A stretch of DNA of 64,000 nucleotides, taken from positions 29,337,250 through 29,401,249 of the forward strand of contig OW028579.1 of the NCBI GenBank assembly GCA_932294295.1, read 5' to 3'. The stretch is from Alitta virens. Its lineage: Eukaryota > Annelida > Polychaeta > Phyllodocida > Nereididae. The position numbers and the translations under genes are program-made. Numbering within the stretch: position 1 is the first letter of the stretch; each line of letters starts with the position of its first letter. Positions 13,801 to 27,082 of the stretch are shown piece by piece. The notes beneath the pieces are model-generated. The model was not told the DNA's origin and ran no database searches. It saw only the letters and a list, made by a program, of their open reading frames with translations.

Positions 13801-16800
13801 GTACTTGAACGTTGATTTTATTGTTGTCGGTCGATGTCAGCCTGAGCTATGTTAATTTAGAAAGTCATTGTCTGTCAATTAAATGTACTTCTATCAGGCT
13901 GAACTATGCTTTATAAATTCATGTTTTATCACTTATAATTTCGTAAATTTTAATTTAAATGTCAGACAAGACATATATTATATTAATATAATGTGACATT
14001 ACTTAAAAAAACATAAAATGTTTGAACAATACATTAAAAAACTAATAGATTCATTTGGTTTTAATCTCCAAATTAAATCATTAAAGTATTCGGCATGATG
14101 TATTATTCAGATCTATATTTCTCAGAGGAAAAAAAAATCTAATTTTCCCTTCACCTCACTGTTGAGATATTATTGTAGGATATAAATAAATGACAAATTA
14201 GTTTATTTCTATTATTGCTTATATTTTTTATATATCCTGATATTTAAGGTGTGCCATGAGTGTGTATCTACTTTTCATCAGCTTCTTTCTTTGTTTGATA
14301 CAATATGTTGTATTATTGAATCATTTTTACAGAATGAGTGGAAGAACAATGTTGTGAATACAATCTAGTTATAAACATGAGAGCACATGGGTGCTATATA
14401 TAATGCAACTATATTTGGCCAATCAGCACACAGTTATTTGGGGTTTAAACCCCAGGAATGTTCATCAGTTGGAGTCATAAAGACCCGGCACCAGATTAAA
14501 TGCCCATCATTAAAAGAACATCGCGACATACATAGAACGCAATAAAATCGTAGCTTTCCCGTCCTTCTCTGGTGACTCCATGATTTAATTTACTATTTGT
14601 GGTTGATATTTTCTTATAATTTACCCAATATGTCAAGGAATGACTAAAACTGAAATTAATATACTCATATATTGCAAAATAAACTTGACTTACACTAATT
14701 AATATAATTGTATATATTGCAAAATTAAAAACAAACACTATGTCAGTATCGACTGTGACATTGCATGTGGTTTTACATACATATATACCTTGGGAACCTC
14801 TTGGGTGTCTGGAAGAAAAAAAAAGGACAGCTCAAAGCATGATGTTAGCAAACAAAATATAACACAATACATTAAAACTCTGTAATGGCTGAAACATGGT
14901 CACAAGGTATTTCACTAAATATCCCAGTGTCCGTAGGCAAAGTGCAAGTCTTGTAAGTATTGCTGTCTACAAGCGAGCAGCCTACAAAAACTGGAAGGTG
15001 ACCTACTCTTTTTATCGCTACACGTTTTGCTCACCGCACTAAGTAGTGCAGGATTTTCACTTTGCTTCTCTAAAAAATAGCCTGATATATGCATTTTATT
15101 TCCCTTGAATATTAATGAACAATATTGAATTGAGGACCATCGGTCAAAAGTGGCAGGGTTAGCTGTGCACATGTTCATATGAGTGGTTCACAATGAGCAT
15201 TCTGGGATCCTGATGGTCCCAGAGAGAGACAGTAAGCATTAATTGGCAGCTAGCAGAGATATATCTCAACCTCACTTCGATTATAAACAAGCGAGTTCAG
15301 CTCATCATATATATTTAATGATACATGTGAAACACGCAAGTTCTGAAGCGCACATACACGTGCGTGAAAGTGTGCTCACTTGCACCTCCAAGTGTGCACA
15401 TGCACATATCGTAGATATGCTAAGCAGTGCACCAGTTGCTTTGTAATCTAGTGCACCCGTAGATGTGTGTAATTCAACAAATGTTGGGCCCTCGTGGATG
15501 CACATGATATGCCATAGATTGACATACTATGTGAAGACATGTTATGCAGCGCCTTGTAATTACTCACCAACCTGTAATATTAAGGCAATATCCATGTATT
15601 TGTGGTTGGTGCTAATCATTCAGGCTTTAAATCATTTCATTAATTGTGTGATGCATATGCACCAAAAGTACATAATGCACACACAAAAGGTTTCTATTAA
15701 AAATTACTTTTGAATTCAGGCTAGAATATACATGTGGTCCATATGTAATTATGCATGACTGACATATTGATTACCAATTATAATATTTCACAAATGAACT
15801 CCGATCAGTGCCCTGTTTTGTGAAATAATACAATGTTCATGAAAATCACTCTTAAAAGACAGCACACCATTATTTGACTTTAATTGATTGTATGTGACAA
15901 TCAGCGCACTCGTGTATGAGAAAACTAGTGTGCACTCTGAGTAGTTAGACTGTATCATATTGCGTATCTACGCTACTAGGAAGAAGTGTCATAGCGCATA
16001 CTCCAGAGGGTAGGGGCCTAGCTCAGTGGTAGCGCGCTGGGCTTCCAACCACTGGGTCCCGGGTTCAATTCCTGGTCAAGCCTACGTTCAATGTTGGATG
16101 GCTGTTTCATCCTTCGTCTCATTGCCATGTTCCCTACCTGTCCTCATTACCCCATCAGGTGCAGAAATACAGAACGTAAAGCCCTAATCCACCACCACCA
16201 CCAGCGCATATTCCCGATTCGCACATGCTTAGGCACATCTACATGCATGGATATGGTCATTCCCACACTTCAGATGCTTTTGTTAATATAAAACCCTGTA
16301 TATCACACCCCAGCAAACAAAAATTAATGTCATTTAGTTGGGATCCTGACAGTAACAACTTCGCCTGCTAGACACTCAGATGGCAGGTGTTTTCAAGGTT
16401 GATAACACAAATGAATTTCAGAGGTCTAGACAATTTTGAAGATATCAATTGTAGTCATGTTTTTATTTCCTAATATATTTGACAGGTTTTATAACTGTTT
16501 ATTTTTCACTATAACTGCAGCGCGGGCGAAGAAAATATTCACTATGCAGATATGTGCAGCCTATACCCCTTCATCAACAAGGTGGCTCACATCAATGCAT
16601 GACATCCTGAAATAATTACTCAAAAAGTAAAATGATTTAGTTGTAATTTTGAGCCAACCTGCTTACTATTGCTGGAGCAAGTTGATTTCAATCTCCTGTG
16701 GCTACAGGACCTGCCAGTGCATGTTTTTAAGTCATCTGGTACCGGGGACAGGGCAACTTTCTGTGACCAGTCATATGATACAGTTTCAGCCTGGCCCATT

Positions 16801-19800
16801 GCTGCCCATGAATTAGAGTGGAGTATAAAAGCTAATAATATGTTCAAACATACCTGGTGTCCTTTTGAAACTTTCACAGAGTTCTTCAAAGGCTTGAGAT
16901 CTACTTGGATCCTGTTGGATGATATTTTTGATCTTTCTAAGTAGTTCTTTCATAAAAAAAAAAAACTTTTATTGATTATATCATTACTTAAACAGTAGAG
17001 AAAAAAAAAACTGAAGTGAACATGATCTACAATACCACATGATGAAATCATTACTTAAACAGTGGCGAAATAAAGTCATGCCACATGAAATGTACAAGGC
17101 CACAATAGTTATCACAGAATTCAATACAGAATTACTGCAGCTTATGCATGGTCAATGCAATGGTCCCAATTATCATTCACAATATGGAATATGCAAAGGG
17201 ACTGTGACATTGACTAGCACCGAAGTTTTATATGAAAGGTAAAACATTTTTTTTATCTAGTGTGAACCTTAGTAAGTTTCTGAATCATTAAAATATAAAA
17301 TTCAAAATGAAAGCACTTGTCCAAATTTATAAAAGAATGTCACTATGCATTGGTTTCAATGTTTTGCGATGATTTGACATATATGTTTTTCTTACCTTCA
17401 AGTTCCTCGTAGTTAATGGACTGGCTAGGTTGCTCAGGTCCATCCTTCAGTTTCTAAAATAATAATATGAATGTTTCTAAAATAATAATATGAATGTGAT
17501 TTGCATTAAATAAGCAAACTTTTTGCTTAAGGATATGAAAATACATTGGATTAATAAGGCTAAGCCTTGAATTTTTAATAAACTAGAGCACATAGGAATG
17601 CGTAGACCATGACATACAATTATATATCTTCCCAACGGCGGCGGATCACTCTCATCGCGAGGTTGTGAGCGACGCCTTGCCAGCCATTAGGCCATTCCTT
17701 TGTTTTTTTCGCTGTCGCCCTCTAGCGGTGAATAGACGCATCACGCATGATTAAGTAGGTCAGCCGATGCAAGCGACGCACTGCAGGCCATGTTGCTGTG
17801 CTAAATATAGGTACAATTCGTAAACATAACCGCTCATTTGTCGGTCCACAGATCTCCGCGACCAATCAGACTGGATATGCATAAACCAGGTAATTAATCC
17901 CATTTATAGCTAGGCACACACCGTAGCCACTGCATGGAGGAGTGTGGCTTCAGGTTTATGACAGTTATATAAATTGCAATTTTTATTGACGGCTGTCAAT
18001 ATCACAAAATGATAATGTACACAGAGGTCAATAATTTAGGTCAACAGCATTTCTTGCCAATCCTACAAGGGAATTAACATAATCCCAAAGTCGTTAAAGT
18101 GTACCACTACAATGAGTTTTCAATTGTATAATATAACAAGGCACTACACTGGAATTTCATAAAATTACATCTGTAGGCATTTGGTTAGAAAACCGCATAA
18201 ATCCGGATTACCCTCGATGCAGTGGCATCCATCTTGTGTCTCCATTCACAGGTAACATATCGTTTTTAATTCATTTCTACAGTGAATTGATGCATGTGCA
18301 ATGGCGACACAAGTAATAAAACAGTAAGGCATATATTACAACTGTTATTGTAGCATAGAATGGTCTGATTTGCAAGAAATATGACAAAAATTGCTCAGAT
18401 TATTTATAGGGTAATCCAAACTTTTAAAGAGGTAATCACTTTCCAAGCTACTGTTGAATCTAGTTAAACTAAATAAAAATGTTAAACTAAATAAGGTATT
18501 TTCCACAGCACCTGACACTGCTCGCCCCCCCCCCCCCCCGATACTGCCCTCCACCCCCTCCATGTGCCATTTTAGTCCACTACCCAAAATAATATGAGAG
18601 ACATTGTTCTTAGAAAGTTTGTATAAAATGATGAAATTATTCATTTATTTCCTTATAAAATACCTTACACATCCCCATGCAGAAACTGAGAAGCCTGCTA
18701 TGAAGTATAAATTTGGATTCATCACAAACACTCTGTCTTAATACCATCTTTTTTTAATTTTAATTTTTAGTCTTTCCTCACTCAATAATAGATGCAGCAA
18801 TGTTGATTAATCGAATAGAACAATAACAAAACATCCAGCCTCATACAATTGGCATAATTGGTTGAAATGTAGTGAATTGACCTGAAACAATGGGTATGGA
18901 CTGATTAAATTTATATCACTAATGACAATATCACTCGCCATAATAACTTCCGAAGGAGCACATGCAAGACCTTCAAAGCTGTAGCAAACACTTTCTTCAG
19001 CAATAACAAAAACAAAGGATAGCTATTCAATAGCTGTTGATAGCGGTTGAAGTGTGACAGCAGCGCAACCTCAGAATCTTGGTTTAGTGCAGCCATGCAT
19101 AACACTGCCTGTGGTAGGTTTAGACAGACCAGGTTTTCTGTTAAGGCCTAAATTTTGCCTTAAAACACGTTGGTGAAATCGGGCCAAATTGTTTTGCTCA
19201 TGCCATGGAGTAACCATTATGATTTCTCTCTGGTCTTACCTTGAGAGAGTGCTTAGTTCTAACATTCACCTCCTGGGGCACTGATACAAACTGCCATAGT
19301 TCTAACATTCACCACCAGGGGCACTAATACAAACATCGGGGCTGCATACTGGCCAAGAACCGCACCAATTTGGGTGACAATAGCCAGACTAACAAAATAC
19401 TTAGTGGCTCAGCTGGGGGGCATTCTGGAGTCCCCCACTTGCTCCCTGAGCAGTGGCTGGATTCAACAGCATCAAGACAGTCCACTAATCTCAGTAAAGT
19501 GCAGATATGGACGGATTATTTTTCTGTCAAAAATGGCATTTTATGTGTCATAACAAGTCAAAATTTCCAACAACAAGGATTGGCCCTCTACCAAACAACT
19601 CACAATTCAGTCTAAACAGACACTATAGTAGCTGAAGGCACAGAAGTCGTAAGCCGTAGGATCAAACTAGCAGGAGGTCACATGACTCACAATTATTGTC
19701 TAATTCAGCAAAATGTCACTTCTGCTCTGATTCTCAAACGGCGAGGCAAACTACATGATGAGCGTCATCGATTAGAAAAATTTTAAGTGAGTTTATGTGA

Positions 19801-22800
19801 AAGTTAGGCTGCATAAATTAAAATTGATCATCCCATTGCATAGCACAGCTAATAAGCTTAAATTGAAAGTTTTCAGATCGAAAATAGACCAAAAATTAAG
19901 CGATATATAGAGGCAGGAGAAGGCAGGTAGGTTGGCGGCAAAAAGCAATATATGATTGTGGATAAAACAGTTATTTTTGTGGTGCTCCCACAAATGTCTG
20001 CGCCCGCGCTATATGAGCACATCACGATGCTTTGGCTTCACTTGACACGGCGCTGCAGTCATATAAACATAGCCTTCGGCTGGATGCTTCTGGCATTTTC
20101 ATATAAGTGTTACATTATCCAACCTACTTTTTCATAGTACATCCCCTTCAGGATCTTAAACATCGGCAGAATAGCTTCTTGTGTTGGCTTCTTATCTATA
20201 ACATACAAATAAAAAACGCAGGTTCAAGAAACCTCTTCAATAAATATATTTCATCCAAGGTAATCAAAATATAATGCTAATCAATAGGAAGCACACAGGG
20301 CACTCAGATGGTGGTTCTGATAGTCAATTTTTTAAGGAACTTTGATAATTATATTTGATATCTAATGTTGTCACCAGTTCGCACATGGAGTTTCCTATGT
20401 TGTGCCGTGTTACCATGCTTTTTTTCTATATGGCTTTAACCCTTTGGTCTTTTAAATGCTTAAAAAACAAAAAAACATTTGTAAAATATAATTGTAAAGT
20501 AAATCCGAAATAGTTTTTTCCTCTTTTCCTAAATTTTGACAAACATAGCCGGGATATGTCAATGTGAATATAAAAAAACTAGGCCATAAAGAGTGTATAT
20601 GAATTTTGTTAGAGTAAGTACATTAGTGTTCGAAATCTGCTGCGGAACAAAAGTGATGCCTGCCCGCCCTCTCATGACGGACATGGATTGTTCCCTAATT
20701 AAAATACCCCTATTCGAAATTAGTCTCGTAGGATTAAAAATTGTACAATGGGGTCCTTACAACCTGTGTGTTGACGTAATCATTCAATCAGGTCATAATC
20801 GATTGCACAGGTACATGGAATGGCACTTTTGACACACGTTGATGCATTATATAATTTATGTATATTACGACAGTTAGTATAATGCCACACATATATTTCA
20901 TCTTTGGCTTCTCAGATCTTCTCAAGGTAAACCCTCAGCAAAAAGGCACATAGTTAACAAGCACCATCAACATTGTTTGAAACCTCCTTAACAAATTTAT
21001 GTAGCTAACTAACTGGCCATTTCAACATCTTTTGTATGCTATTCTTGGCCATCCAAGACAAACACAATTGATAATGTTGAACAAATTCCAAATCAATAGG
21101 AAGCTCATAGGGCAAACTCAGATGGGGTTTTTTTACAGCTGTGTGATATGTTTTTTTAAGCAACTTTGATAATAATATTGATACCTTATCACTAATAATC
21201 TATTGTACATGCCCAGTACATGGAGTATACCTTTAATCTTCTAAGTTATTATGCCTTTCTTGTATATGACCTAAACATTAAACTTTAGGTTTTTTTTTTA
21301 AATTCTTATCCCATTTGTATATTATAACTATGAGGTAAATAAAATCAATATCTATACCAATTCTATTGTAGGAGGTGACAATGAATATAATATTGCATAA
21401 TATTTACTTGTATGTCATGTTTAGTATCAATCTATATTTTTTGCATGAAAAACATATTTCTGAGGTTAATTATTCAACAAATGCATATCTTGTAAAGTTT
21501 GCCATGGTTTGTGTAATCCCAGACCTGTGTCACAAAGCAGGACCCCCCAGGGGGTAAAGTTTTGTGTATGAGACATTGTGTACTGTTCAGGGTAACAGTA
21601 GCTTTGGTTCAATTCCCTTAATATTTAGGTGATATGTAACGTCTGATATATAAATATTAACATAAATATATGTACCATGCTTCTAATGTTTTATGGCTTT
21701 TATGATAAAATATGCCATGCTAAGTTAGCGAATGTAGGAAATAAAAAAAAATGTTGCCATTATATATATTAAGAAAATAATATCCAAATTAAAAAAATTA
21801 TAATCAGAAAATCATGAAGCAAATATAAAAAAAGCATGAAGAAAATTATTATCAAAAAAGCATGAAATAAATATTCAAATTAAGCATGAAGTAAAATAGC
21901 CAAATTAAGCTTGGAAAGAGAAATTACTATAAGCTATGTCATTTGCAGAATGTCATTGATAAAGGATAAATAGTGTCTTTGATATGGAGATAGGGATTGA
22001 ATTATTCATGAAATAAATATAATATAGATATTTTTTTGCAAAATTTCACTAGTGTGAGATTAATAGTGTCATTGATAGGGATGTTAGAAAAAACAAGAAT
22101 TTTTCACATTTTCACCTTATTAGGCAAATTGCATAATACTTATGGGCATGAGACCCTCATAAGGCACAACCACACTATTTGAGACATATTCTGGCAAAGT
22201 TTTAGGCATGTAGGTGCAGTAGTTTATTTTTGTTATTTTGATTTTTCTAAATTTTGTAAAATATAGCTGAGACATGTTAATGTGACTATTAAAAAGGCAC
22301 AACTAGCAGAGTATTACTGTATGAAATTATGTCAGGGTAAGAGCATTAGTGTTTGAGTTGAGTTCTGCTCTGGAAATGAAACTGTCACTTCGTTGGCTGA
22401 GGGTTAAAAAGTAAGTAGAACATTTCAGTACGGTGAATTTTTAGCACCTGTGCTGTGAAGTTACTCTAAATTCCAAAACAACTTACCCTTACACTTATGC
22501 CATGGAAACAAGGTGGGGAATTAGTGGGTCTTAAGCATAATAAAGTTATATGAGCTATATATTACTAAATGCTATTGCATGAAAAATCCATGCCTGTCTG
22601 TGGGGGCTGGCATGACACATTTATTTCCGGGACAGAATTCTAAACACTAATGCACTCCCCCTAAATATATTTGATATGTTAATACTCACTCCAACCTAAT
22701 GTGTCTCAGGCTAGGCGTAACAACAGGTATTGACTTTTCCAAGCGATAGCAATAACTCCCTTTGACATGTTTAACGTTCACTGAGGGTTATTAAAAATTT

Positions 22801-25800
22801 CACTGACCTTCAATGAGACCTAATGGTTTGAGTATTGAAAGGTTGCAACTGTCCTCTTACAGAACTTTTAAGTACGGCTTAGAAGCATTATGTTGTTCCA
22901 GAATTCAAGATTTGCCATTCTGCAAAATCCAGGAAACCCTGTACTCTACAGTCACCTGTCTTAAATGGCCATATTCACGGGTGACCATTCAAGAGACAAG
23001 TTTAATTGAATATTTAGACATTAGAATCCAGCCAACACAATTCTTGTGTGGTTTCGATTCAATACTCACCATTCTGTTTGTTGTTAGGATCCATAAAATC
23101 CTTTCGCATACTGTCTGGCCAGTTCTTCGGTATATTCTTCCAGTTAACTGTGGAATAAGCCAATAAGTATTAAACTACAATTTGTACAATGCATTACTGA
23201 CACACAAGATTGGTAGCACCTCCACATATAGTAGTATCAATAAATATCTAATTGTTTTTCTGTCACATTTTATCATAAAAGCTTGGAGCAGCACAAAGAC
23301 AGAAGCAAGTTAAACCCCAACTTTCTGGCTGATGAAAACACTTTTGTGAAACAATTAACTGCCCTCAGTTCTCCTCAGAAACCGAGTAAAGCAATATTTA
23401 TACCACAGAGACCAAACTTGCAGAAGTTATAGCATTTGACCCCATCATAGGGTAATAAACCCAAAGGCAATCATAAAAGTTTTAAAACCCCAACCCCAAA
23501 TAACATACCCATGCTATATTCTTCGCTTACCATGCCCTCAGCAAAATATCACACCCCCATAGTTAGTAGGGTGGGTGGGTGGATTAGGGCTTTACGTCCT
23601 GTATTTCTGCTCCTGTTGGACTAATAAGCACAGACAGGGACCATGGCAACGAGATGACGGATAAAACAGCCATATAACTTAGGCTAGACCCGGAATTTAA
23701 CCCAGAACCCAGTGGTTGGAAGCCCCGTACACTACCACCCAGCTAGGCCCCGACCCCCAGAGTAAGTATTTCTTCAATCAGAGCTCAATGACAGACCTAA
23801 AATGTAAGAATTGTGCCCTAAGTTCACCTCTTGAAGACACTTTGCAGTATGTAATTCTGGTGTTCCAAACCTTATCAGATCTGACCCATTAATATATTTA
23901 CTAAAAAGCACTTACCTCTTTTGAGTCTATGGTGTGGAATGTAAATAAAGAGAAACATCAGTCTTATGACAGTTCTCATTTCATCAACCTTTGGAAAGCC
24001 AACCTTGGATTTTTCCGCCTTCTCAAGGATTTTGTCTATTTGACACATCAGCGTTTGATCATCCTATAAAATAAACAATACAATTTCTCTGAACAGAACA
24101 GTACAGCACATTTTAATTTATTACTTTTATAGTTTAAAAAAACTGTGTTTGAAATCGTGGCACCCTGTTTTCTATATATTCTATCGAAAAAACACCTTAA
24201 GTAATGTCGTTTCACCAAAGTGACTGAATACCAATAAATATGAGGTGTAAAGTTAACTAGACCTGACAGCTCTCATGACAGAAAAAGACCAGTGAAGACT
24301 GACGAATGAACATCTCACTGAGTGGTTTATTCAACAGAATTCCTCACCCTATTGAGAGAGTGCAGTTCTTACATAAATTTGCCACCAGATGCACTGAAAA
24401 AAACTTGGGATTGCCATCTGGGAACTGAAACAACTTGGGCGAAATAGCCAGATTTTAGCAGATGTTCGCTAAGTTTGTCAAGAACGGGTTATTATTTCTA
24501 CGCTCTTAGTAGCGCGTTCCTTCAAATTGCTAAAAACATCAAGACAAGTCCTAAACTTTTCTGGAACTATGTAAACAGCAAATTCAAAACCAGGAGCACC
24601 ATCCCCGACCTAGACCAACAAGACTTGGGTACCAAAGCAACAACAGAGAAGGACAAAGCAACAGTACAACCTATCGACCTGGCAACACATATTTCTGAGG
24701 TAAACATCCGAGAGGAAAACTTAAAAAAAGATGAAGAGAATTTGAAACAAGGCAAATCACCTGGACCTGATAACATCATGCCAAGAGTCCTAAAAGAAAT
24801 AGCAGATGTGATTTCACTGCACTCTAAAACTGATATTCGAAACTCCATTCAGAACAGGTCATATCCCCCATATTTGGAAACTCGGAAACATCTAAGCCAT
24901 CCACAAAAAAGGAAGCAAAAGTCTTCTGTGACAATTACAGAACAATATGTCGGTCAAGCATAGACTGCAAACTCATGGAGTCCATTATACATGACTCAAT
25001 CATGCATCACATGAAAACAAACAACCTCTTCATCCCACAAAAATTTGGTTTCAATCCTGGAAGGTCCACTACTTTACAACTCCTTAGAGTCCTTGACGAA
25101 TAGACAGAAGCCTTAAACAACAGAGAAACCATAGAAGTCATCCATATGAATTTTAAAAAGGCTTTTTTTTCTGTACCACATAAACGCCTTCTTTCCAAAA
25201 TTAAACACTATGGTATCAACAGAAAACTCTTCAACTGGCTATCAGAATTCCTGCTAAAAAGAAAACATCAAGTGGTAATACAAGGTGAAACATCTCCCAC
25301 ATTCACAGCAATAAGTGGTATTCCTCAAGGGTCGGTGCTGGGGCCCATACTTTTCATCATTTTTATAAATGATCTACTAGAGAACCTCTACTCCAAAGTA
25401 TTTATGTTCGCAGATGACACTGAGCTTTTCACTATACACAGTCAGCTTAACCAAAACAATATGATCCAAACAGACCTAGATGAGATCCAAGAATGGTCCT
25501 GCACATGGTTACTGGCCTTCAACTCCAATAAATACAAACAACTGTATCATTACCCAACAAGGTCGCTGGAAGAGCAAACTGACCAACCACCACCAAGACC
25601 GCTTGTACAACTACAACGTGTAGACAAGAAGAAAGATCTGGGAATTACCCAGATGAGCATCTAAAATTTGAAGAGCATATAAACACCATCATCAAAAAGG
25701 TATCACGAAATATGAGAATAATTAGAAGGTCAATTCAAAATCTTGACCAGGATATCTTTGTACCCCTATACACTACCCTAGTAAGCAGTTACCTAGAATA

Positions 25801-27051
25801 TGGACAATCAGTGTGGGGCCCTGCACTCCAAATACACATCATGAAACTCGGAGGCGTCCAACGAAATGCAACAAAATGAGTTCAATGGACTATGGGACTG
25901 GGACTACACCTGGGGCCTAAAATACCTCAACCTACCAACACCTGTCTTCCGCAACACTAGGGGAAACAATCTGAAACTCTATGTAGAAGGTGGAATCCAT
26001 CATAATCTAAGGAAAAATTTCTTTAAACTCAGAATCATTCATGAATGGAACAGCCTTCCAAATCATACACTCCTCTCACAATCAGTAAATATGCCTTCAT
26101 AAACCGAATCGACAAACATCAGAACCACCACCCTCTTCAATTTTCTTTCTACGTGAAAACCGCATCAAATCAGCAGCTGCACTTGCGACCGTATCATGCC
26201 AGTGGCAGCACTTGCAGCCGTTCACCAGTATACTAATCCATGCCTCTGAATAACTAATGAACAAAATAACTTTTGTGAGAAGACTTAATCCTTAGCCAAA
26301 GGCAGCACTTGCAGCCTAAATGAGGGACTGTTAGTACCCTCAACTTGATTTACTACATACCGCATCAGTATTAATCTGATTGTCCATACCGTGCCAGTAT
26401 TAATCTGATATCAAAAATCTATACACTTGCAGCCACCAAAACAACAGCATATACCCAAACATGATATTGCACAAATGTAAATATATGCATTACACATGTA
26501 CATATTTGATGTTTCATAATTTGTACATATCTGATATATGTTAGGCTCAAGTACTTAGATGGACAACAAAAAATCTGAGGGGTTTGTCTGTCCACAACAA
26601 AACAACAATATAATGAAATCGCTTTTCAGGTTTAATTCTTATACTGAAATACTTCTTGTTTCTTCCACGCATAATATATATATATATATCTTTATACGTA
26701 TATCATCCATATAACTGATAAGATTGGAAGCTATTGGAAAACACCTACTAAATTGATCTTATCAACAGAGAAAAGGAAAAATTCCCAGCATTTGTCCTTT
26801 AATACTTTATCACTTGTTTGAACTTACCATTGCAAAGTAAAAACCACCAAAGATTCCTTAAACTGCAACAGGAAATATGCATGTAAAAATAATCGATCGA
26901 ACTCCAATAAAAAAATTTGCCATTTAAATTCTTTCAGTAATAAACTGTCTTATTAGCTAGTTCTTTCATTATTGAACTATCTTACAGCTGTACTTGCTGT
27001 AGCTGTTTCCACATGAATTGAGTGCAATACAATGTATAATTGCAATTTCTG

Positions 27052-27082
<31 letters not shown>

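Noticed and set aside
16013..16083. Possible functional tRNA-Gly gene
   Set aside because: A and B boxes are present, but the acceptor stem does not pair well and the unit continues into a repeated body with a (CCA)n tail, found again reversed at 23565; it is a SINE.
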